64,000 bases of DNA from Lactobacillus kimbladii (lineage in GTDB: Bacteria; Bacillota; Bacilli; Lactobacillales; Lactobacillaceae): the NCBI RefSeq assembly GCF_000970755.1, contig NZ_KQ034007.1:510240-574239 (forward strand). Reading direction: 5' to 3'. The translations under genes were made by a program, and so were the position numbers. Below the pieces are notes generated by a model, which saw only the letters and a list, made by a program, of their open reading frames with translations, was not told where the DNA came from and did not search any database. Below are positions 58,793 through 64,000 of this stretch, piece by piece; the first letter of the stretch is position 1, and the number at the start of each line of letters is the position of its first letter.

Positions 58793-59164
58793 ATGAATCA
58801 GAAGTTTTTAGATGTCATGAATGATGAAGGACCAGTCACCATTGTTACTATTAATGCCAACCCAGCCAGTGTGGTAAATACGTGGATGTCGTATGTAAAA
58901 GTCGACGAGGCAAATAATTGCCTTTATATCCCTGCAGCGGGAATGCACAGTATTGAGAATGATTTTGCCCAAGATAATCATGTCCTATTAACTATGGGTT
59001 CAAAAAAAGTAGAGGGTACAGCTGGCCCAGGAGCTGGATTTCATGTTAAAGGAACCGGAAAATTTTTGGCAGAAGGACCAGAATTCTCTGAAATGCAGGC
59101 ACGTTTTCCCTGGTTAAGAGAGGTTTTACGGGTTAATATCAACCAAATTGAACAAAAAATTTAA
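58793..59164 (+). CDS. Pyridoxamine 5'-phosphate oxidase-like flavin-binding protein
   Basis: This small protein of 123 residues has the split-barrel flavin fold: VNTWMSYVKVDEANNCLYIPAAGM, then LLTMGSKKVEGTAGPGAGFHVKGTG. It probably binds FMN and reduces a small molecule, but is shorter than true PdxH and should not be taken as one. GGGGAG precedes the ATG. It is a single gene between hairpins. Confidence 0.78.
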   Translation: MNQKFLDVMNDEGPVTIVTINANPASVVNTWMSYVKVDEANNCLYIPAAGMHSIENDFAQDNHVLLTMGSKKVEGTAGPGAGFHVKGTGKFLAEGPEFSEMQARFPWLREVLRVNINQIEQKI

Positions 59165-59326
59165 TTTAGCACTTTAAAATAATGTGCAAATCTGATGGTC
59201 TTATTAGCTTTCATATGATTAGGCTTAAATTATTAATTATTATTTTTTAAAATTTATCTTTAATTTTATTCTAATTTTAGATACAATAAGAGATATAAAT
59301 TTTTTATCCAAAAAGGAGGATTAATA

Positions 59327-60328
59327 ATGAAAGCTTTACTTTACAATATGACCCCGGAGCAACAGGTTTATGCTGACAAGTGGAATAAAGATCATCCTGA
59401 AGATGATTTAGTTTCAACTGAAGACAAGCTTGATGCTAAGACTGTTGAGATGGCGAAAGGCTATGATGTTGTCAGCGTTTTGCAGGTCTTTGACATAGAT
59501 GAGGAAGAGGTCTATCGTAAACTGAGCTCATATGGAATTAAGCAAATAGCTTTAAGGTCTGTTGGGTATAACATTGTCAATTTTGATTTTGTGCACAAGT
59601 ATCATATGATCGTAACGAACACACCGGCATATTCTCCACGTGCAGTAGCGGAGAACACTTTGACTTCTGCAATGTACTTGTTGAGAAAGTGGGGTCCTAT
59701 TTTAGATAATGAAAGAGAGCACCTCAATTTTGTTCGGTCTGAAGATTTGATGAGTGATGAAATCTATAACCAAACAGTTGGTATTATTGGTGTTGGTCGT
59801 ATTGGTTCTTGCGTTGCAGAAATGTTTCATGCGTTAGGAGCCAAGGTACTCGGTTATGACTTGGTTGAAAATCCTGCCAACGAGGCATTTTTGGAATATA
59901 CCGATTTTGATACCGTAGTTAAAAACGCAGACATCTTGACGTTGCATACACCTCTTGAGCCTTCAATGGAAAACATGATTAGTGCCAAGCAATTTAAAGA
60001 AATGAAGAACACCGCATATCTGATTAATGCAGCTAGAGGTCCACTGGTTAACACTCAAGACTTGATTGATGCATTGAAGAACAAAGAAATTGCTGGTGCT
60101 TCATTGGATGTGATGACTGGTGAAGAGGCAATTGTTATGAAGAAATTTAAGGATATTTCCGAATTGCCAGTTGAGTACCAGGAATTAGCAAAAATGCCTA
60201 ACGTTGTCTTTACGCCGCATTCCGCATACTACACGAAGACCTCTGTCAAGAATATGATTGAACACAGTATGACTGATGTTAAGCGCGTTTTAAATGGTCA
60301 AAAGCCAATATATTTAGTTGAAGAATAA
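59327..60328 (+). CDS. D-2-hydroxyacid dehydrogenase (D-lactate dehydrogenase family)
   Basis: This NAD-dependent enzyme of 333 residues reduces a 2-oxoacid, such as pyruvate, to the D-hydroxyacid. The NAD-binding loop is GVGRIG; catalytic Arg (NAARGPLV), Asp/Glu (SLDVMTGEE, keeping the D...E spacing of D-LDH) and His (TPHSAYYT) are all present. The sequence diverges from main D-LDH, so D-hydroxyisocaproate or another 2-oxoacid is possible. TACAAT at 59282-59287 is a likely -10 and AAGGAGG precedes the ATG. A terminator follows. Confidence 0.9.
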   Translation: MKALLYNMTPEQQVYADKWNKDHPEDDLVSTEDKLDAKTVEMAKGYDVVSVLQVFDIDEEEVYRKLSSYGIKQIALRSVGYNIVNFDFVHKYHMIVTNTPAYSPRAVAENTLTSAMYLLRKWGPILDNEREHLNFVRSEDLMSDEIYNQTVGIIGVGRIGSCVAEMFHALGAKVLGYDLVENPANEAFLEYTDFDTVVKNADILTLHTPLEPSMENMISAKQFKEMKNTAYLINAARGPLVNTQDLIDALKNKEIAGASLDVMTGEEAIVMKKFKDISELPVEYQELAKMPNVVFTPHSAYYTKTSVKNMIEHSMTDVKRVLNGQKPIYLVEE

Positions 60329-60340
60329 TTTTTGTTTATT

Positions 60341-60374
60341 AAGTGATCGACTTTATGGTCGATCACTTTTTTTA
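60341..60374 (+). terminator. Terminator of the D-2-hydroxyacid dehydrogenase gene
   Basis: AAGTGATCGAC (60341-60351) pairs perfectly with GTCGATCACTT (60358-60368), followed by T residues. Confidence 0.9.
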
Positions 60375-60411
60375 TTGCTAAGATTGTAGTTAGCAACTGT
60401 AGTGGAAAAAT

Positions 60412-60420
60412 TGCTATAAT
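60412..60420 (+). promoter_or_regulatory. Extended -10 promoter of the GH25-helicase-PTS unit
   Basis: TGCTATAAT is a TGn-TATAAT extended -10, 34 bases before the next start. Confidence 0.55.
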
Positions 60421-60453
60421 GTACAGGTGTAGAAAAAATAAACGGAGAAAAAG

Positions 60454-61161
60454 ATGAAAAGGTTTCATCATAAGTATACGCTACCTGCAATTCTAATCTT
60501 ACTAGTTGTTGCAATTGGACTTCTTATCACTGGTATCGCCAATATGCATAACCAGACGACATTGCCACCAAACGGTAATTCAAGTGCAATTGGCGTCGAA
60601 TTAAACCAGGATTATGGTTATGTTGATTTACATGAACTGCAGGCTAATGGCATTTCATTTGTCTATTTGAGAAGTACACAGGGACGCTCATACTTTGACG
60701 ATGATTATCTGTCATATCGTGATCAAATATTAGGAACTAAATTGGCTTTTGGTACTATTGTTGCCTACAGCAATGAATCAACACCATTGCAGCACTATCA
60801 GTATTTTTTGAAAAAGGTGGGCACTGACACCGGTAGTTTGCCGATTTGGATAGAACCAGCTATTGATAACTATGATTTAGCATATATTAAACAAATGGCT
60901 CAATTTGCTAGTATGCTTCAAGGATTAAATAAGCGTGTCATGGTAGATTTAGCTGTTAAATATAAAAAATATTTTCCCCATGGTGTGCAGTTCATTACTG
61001 GTGGCAAAAAAGCCCCGAACAAAATGCAATATTCATTCTGGCGCTATAACAATGACGGACGGGTAAAGTCCGTGAGAAATCTAGAAAGTGGGGTAGTTAT
61101 GCTGACATACAATGGTACAGTTACCCAGTACAAGGAGAAATACGGACAATTAACACAATAA
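60454..61161 (+). CDS. GH25 (lysozyme-fold) membrane-anchored protein
   Basis: This protein of 235 residues has an N-terminal membrane helix (about 8-30) and a GH25 fold: GVELNQDYGYVDLHELQANG, FVYLRSTQG, then LPIWIEPAID. GH25 muramidases start GIDVS with a catalytic Asp; here that position is Glu in GVELN, so activity may be altered. It would act on peptidoglycan outside the cell. It overlaps the helicase gene by one base, an unlikely pair. Confidence 0.78.
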   Translation: MKRFHHKYTLPAILILLVVAIGLLITGIANMHNQTTLPPNGNSSAIGVELNQDYGYVDLHELQANGISFVYLRSTQGRSYFDDDYLSYRDQILGTKLAFGTIVAYSNESTPLQHYQYFLKKVGTDTGSLPIWIEPAIDNYDLAYIKQMAQFASMLQGLNKRVMVDLAVKYKKYFPHGVQFITGGKKAPNKMQYSFWRYNNDGRVKSVRNLESGVVMLTYNGTVTQYKEKYGQLTQ

Positions 61162-62393
61162 TGAAACAAGAAATTCAAGCAGTTTTAACAAAATTAAAAA
61201 TGGCTGAACCAACTTTAATTCAGCAGGAAACGCGCACTCCAATTTTAAATGGTGCAAGTTGTATTGCACTTGCCAAAACAGGAACGGGGAAAACCTTGGC
61301 TTATGCGCTACCTGCATTGGAAAAAGTAGAAAAAGGCAAACCCAATAGTTTAGTGATTATTGCACCAACAACAGAATTAGCGGTGCAGATTCGCCATGCC
61401 ATTAACCCTTTTATTCATGCTCTTGCTTTAACGGGAATTACACTTGTTGGAGCTGGTAATCGCAAACGTCAAGAAGATAATTTAAAAAAGAAACATCCTG
61501 AAATTGTCGTTGCCACTCCCGGAAGATTTTTTGATTTCTTTTCCGCTAATCGCATCAAAGTTAATCAAATAAGAACTCTGGTAATAGATGAGGCGGATGA
61601 CGTTTTAGAATTTAATAAAATGGAATTATTAAGTTCTTTAGGACAAAATATGACAGCTGATGCGCAGATCTTGCTTTTTGGTGCTACTGAATCAGAGATA
61701 ACCAAACAGGCAGAAGATATTTTTGCTCGCAAATTTATCACGATTGATGTCCGACCAGAACAGAAATCAACTGTTAAAAATTATTTTTTACAAATAGATA
61801 ATGCCCATAAAATTGATTTTATTCAGCGCTTGATGCGCCTTGATGGTTTTAAAGGCATTCTGTTTTTTGATTCAAATCAAACAATGATGCGCTTTGCCGG
61901 TATTTTGGCACATACTAAGACTAAATTTGGTATTTTAGCTAATGACTTCGGCAAGCAGAAAAGAGAGGCAGCTCTCAATAATTTTAAAGTTGGTAAAATC
62001 AAATTGCTTCTCGCCACAGACTTGGCTGCGCGTGGTTTAGACATTGCTGGTGTAACATATGTGGTAAACTACGACATCCCTAGTGAAGTTAACACCTACA
62101 TGCATCGTGCTGGAAGAACTGGTAGAATGGGTGCCAAGGGATTTGTGGTAACTTTAGGTGATGATCATGATCTGCGCGATCTTAAAAAGCTGCTTGAACA
62201 TAGTGTTAAAATTGAACGGGTATATTTTGCCGGATTTCATTTGACTACTAAAATGCCGCGCAAAAAGGAAAGTAGGAAACAGGACGCAGCTGAAGAAAAA
62301 AAGGTTAGTGGATCAAGCAAAAAACATAAAAAGCATAAGAATAAAAACAAGGGCTATCATCCCCATTACTTGAAGAGAAAGGAGCAAAAATGA
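61161..62393 (+). CDS. cshB: DEAD-box RNA helicase, CshB-like
   Basis: This RNA helicase of 410 residues has Walker A AKTGTGKT, motif Ib ATPGR, motif II DEAD (VIDEADDVL), motif III GAT in place of SAT, and motif VI HRAGRTGRMG. A lysine-rich tail (KKHKKHKNKNKG) fits RNA binding. CshB acts in cold-shock RNA handling and ribosome assembly. Its ATG overlaps the previous stop (TAATG), so translation is coupled, with no separate ribosome site visible. Confidence 0.9.
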   Translation: MKQEIQAVLTKLKMAEPTLIQQETRTPILNGASCIALAKTGTGKTLAYALPALEKVEKGKPNSLVIIAPTTELAVQIRHAINPFIHALALTGITLVGAGNRKRQEDNLKKKHPEIVVATPGRFFDFFSANRIKVNQIRTLVIDEADDVLEFNKMELLSSLGQNMTADAQILLFGATESEITKQAEDIFARKFITIDVRPEQKSTVKNYFLQIDNAHKIDFIQRLMRLDGFKGILFFDSNQTMMRFAGILAHTKTKFGILANDFGKQKREAALNNFKVGKIKLLLATDLAARGLDIAGVTYVVNYDIPSEVNTYMHRAGRTGRMGAKGFVVTLGDDHDLRDLKKLLEHSVKIERVYFAGFHLTTKMPRKKESRKQDAAEEKKVSGSSKKHKKHKNKNKGYHPHYLKRKEQK

Positions 62394-63718
62394 GTCGATT
62401 AGTTACTTGGCTTGAAGACTATATTTTGCCTTTAGCTAACAAGATAGGGCAAACTCACTGGCTTGTGGCTCTAAGGGATGCATTTGTTTCCGTGATGCCG
62501 ATTACTATTGCCGGTTCCCTTGCTGTATTGGTCAAAAGCCTGATTGCTGCAGCCAAGACCGAATTGGGCTGGCACACTTTTGCTTGGGCAATGCAGCCTC
62601 TTTCTTTAGTCTGCAACGTTGTCTGGCGTGGTACTTTTGCTTTATTTGCCCTCTTTTTGTCAATGTCTCTAGGCTATCATTTGGCTAAAAGCATGGAAGT
62701 TGATCCTGTTGCTGGAGCAATTGTTTCTTTATCATCTTTAGCCATGAGCATCGCCAATTTAACTAAGCTTAAAGTTAACGGCAAAATCATCTCTATTCAC
62801 AAAGCTTTTAATATTTCACAATTTTCAACCACTGGCATTTTTACTGCGATTTTATTCGGCTCAATCGGTGTTACTATCTTTGCCCTTTGTTTTAGGGCGA
62901 GAATCAAGCTTCATCTTTCTGCCAATTTGCCTTATGCTGAACAAATGGCTTTTGATTCACTCATTCCCGCAATTATTGCGATATTTTGCGTTGGTATGAT
63001 TAATTTTGTCTTTCAGACAATCACGGGCACTTTTTTTGGCAACTGGCTGCTCAATTCGATTCAAACACCTTTAGTAAAATTAGGTCAAGGCTTCGGCATG
63101 GTAATGCTTGTGACCTTATTAGTCCAAATTTTCAGCTTTTTTGGTTTTAATGGTTTAAGTGTCTGGGCTCCAATTTTAGATTCAATTTGGTTAACTGCCC
63201 AGAATGTTAATGTCACAGCTGCTCGTGCAGGAAAAGAGGCACCTTTCATTTGGGTTCGCGGATCGTTTGACGCATTTGCCTGGTTCGGAGGAGCAGGGGG
63301 AACATTGATGTTGATTGTAGCCATACTGCTGTTTTCAAAACGTAGTGACTATCGGACAATTGCTAAAGTTGCACTAGCTCCCGGAATTTTTAATATCAAT
63401 GAACCGATTATTTTTGGCTTGCCTGTAGTTCTTAATCCGGTTTATTTTATTCCATTTGTTGTTGCTCCTTTAGTCAATGTGGCCTTTTCATACGGCGTCA
63501 GCATGATGAATTTAGTTAATCCTGTCCAAGTAGCAGTTCCTGCCGTTGTGCCACCAATCATCGGACCATTTTTAGCTTGCAATTATGATTGGCGTGCTAT
63601 CGTATTGTCAATTGTCAACATGCTCATTGCTTTAGCCATCTGGACACCCTTTGTTTTTGCAGCAGATAAAATTGCTGATTCTAACGCGCCACAACCATAT
63701 TTTACTCGTCAATATTAG
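62390..63718 (+). CDS. PTS EIIC permease (lactose/cellobiose family), orphan
   Basis: This membrane permease of 442 residues has about ten helices and the LacE/CelB-type arrangement: VSVMPITIAGS, then PGIFNINEPIIFGLPVV near the substrate site. Its start overlaps cshB by four bases (ATGA). No EIIA or EIIB gene is near, so it must borrow components from elsewhere. Its substrate, likely a beta-glucoside, is not known. Confidence 0.86.
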   Translation: MSRLVTWLEDYILPLANKIGQTHWLVALRDAFVSVMPITIAGSLAVLVKSLIAAAKTELGWHTFAWAMQPLSLVCNVVWRGTFALFALFLSMSLGYHLAKSMEVDPVAGAIVSLSSLAMSIANLTKLKVNGKIISIHKAFNISQFSTTGIFTAILFGSIGVTIFALCFRARIKLHLSANLPYAEQMAFDSLIPAIIAIFCVGMINFVFQTITGTFFGNWLLNSIQTPLVKLGQGFGMVMLVTLLVQIFSFFGFNGLSVWAPILDSIWLTAQNVNVTAARAGKEAPFIWVRGSFDAFAWFGGAGGTLMLIVAILLFSKRSDYRTIAKVALAPGIFNINEPIIFGLPVVLNPVYFIPFVVAPLVNVAFSYGVSMMNLVNPVQVAVPAVVPPIIGPFLACNYDWRAIVLSIVNMLIALAIWTPFVFAADKIADSNAPQPYFTRQY

Positions 63719-63771
63719 TTACTAAAAAAATTGGCTTTTATCACTCAAATTTGGTAAAGTTAATCTATTGC

Positions 63772-63844
63772 GACCCTGTAGTTTATCTGGATAGAACAAT
63801 GGTCTCCTAAACCGTAGAGGTGAGTTCGAATCTCACCGGGGTCA
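63772..63844 (+). tRNA. tRNA-Arg (anticodon CCT)
   Basis: A 73-nt cloverleaf: acceptor GACCCTG (63772-63778) with CGGGGTC (63837-63843), discriminator A at 63844. Anticodon stem ATGGT/ACCGT frames loop CTCCTAA, anticodon CCT, reading AGG. T-arm GTGAGTTCGAATCTCAC is normal. A promoter of TTGGCT (63731) and TAAAGT (63755) is possible. CCA is not encoded. Confidence 0.92.
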
Positions 63845-64000
63845 TTAATTTAAACCTGTAAATCCTGATTTATCAATACTTAATATTAAATATATGAGTC
63901 AAAGTATGCTAAATGTAATTTTTGTGGTTTTATCCTTCATATCTAATATTTGAGCCAATATATTTTTGATGAATAGTATGTATTTTATCTATCATGTAAG

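Overview
This window comes from a low-GC Firmicute, almost certainly Lactobacillus sensu stricto (Lactobacillaceae). The signs are the pcrA-ligA-camS-gatCAB-dagK-rlmD gene order, a D-2-hydroxyacid/D-lactate dehydrogenase, Opp and Gln-type ABC importers, PTS permeases, AGGAGG ribosome binding sites, frequent TTG/GTG starts and many U-tailed hairpin terminators. I see no ribosomal RNA genes, no CRISPR array and no intact insertion sequence. Two tRNA genes are present: Leu with anticodon AAG at 25544-25629, and Arg with anticodon CCT at 63772-63844.

Layout. 1-2.9 kb: a P-type cation ATPase behind a probable yybP-ykoY type (manganese) riboswitch. 2.9-6.6 kb: free methionine-R-sulfoxide reductase on the minus strand, then a four-gene polar amino acid (glutamine type) ABC importer. 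6.7-15.8 kb: an apparent Amadori-product locus. It encodes a FrlB-like deglycase and a FrlD-like kinase, followed by a complete oligopeptide ABC importer (oppABCDF), a ClbS/DfsB-like protein and a GntR-UTRA regulator. 15.9-18.7 kb: TetR regulator, CPBP membrane protein and aldo/keto reductase. 19.1-25.5 kb: three cell-surface polysaccharide genes, an SprT-like protein, and a MarR regulator with an ABC exporter. 25.5-38.4 kb: core housekeeping genes (tRNA-Leu, a glucosaminidase, pcrA, ligA, camS, gatCAB, dagK, a BI-1 protein, rlmD).

38.4-51.8 kb is an accessory region inserted between core genes. It holds an AbrB-type antitoxin-like gene with an unknown partner, a YbgA-domain gene with a pyrimidine-dimer glycosylase-like gene, and a LytTR/DUF3021 pair. 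It then holds a defence island: a KAP P-loop NTPase, a complete type I restriction-modification system (hsdM-hsdS-hsdR), an Abi_C-domain protein, an Mrr-like endonuclease, and a RelB/DinJ antitoxin whose YafQ/RelE-type toxin gene is broken.

51.8-56.2 kb: a YbaK editing-domain protein, then a divergent RpiR regulator facing a nanE-PTS EIICBA operon, read as N-acetylmannosamine or related amino-sugar uptake. 56.2-57.5 kb has no intact gene. It carries an unidentified, strongly closed candidate RNA (56456-56546) and a complete promoter-T-box-terminator unit driving an amidohydrolase. 58.8-63.7 kb: a flavin-binding protein, the D-2-hydroxyacid dehydrogenase, and an overlapping trio (GH25-like protein, CshB-like DEAD-box helicase, orphan PTS EIIC).

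The most promising system is the frlB-frlD-oppABCDF-gntR locus. Known frl operons pair the same two enzymes with single amino-acid-type transporters; here a dedicated peptide importer suggests use of glycated peptides. The second is the defence island, with a KAP NTPase at its head and an Abi_C-Mrr gene pair behind the type I genes. All functions are inferred from reading the sequence; no database searches were run.
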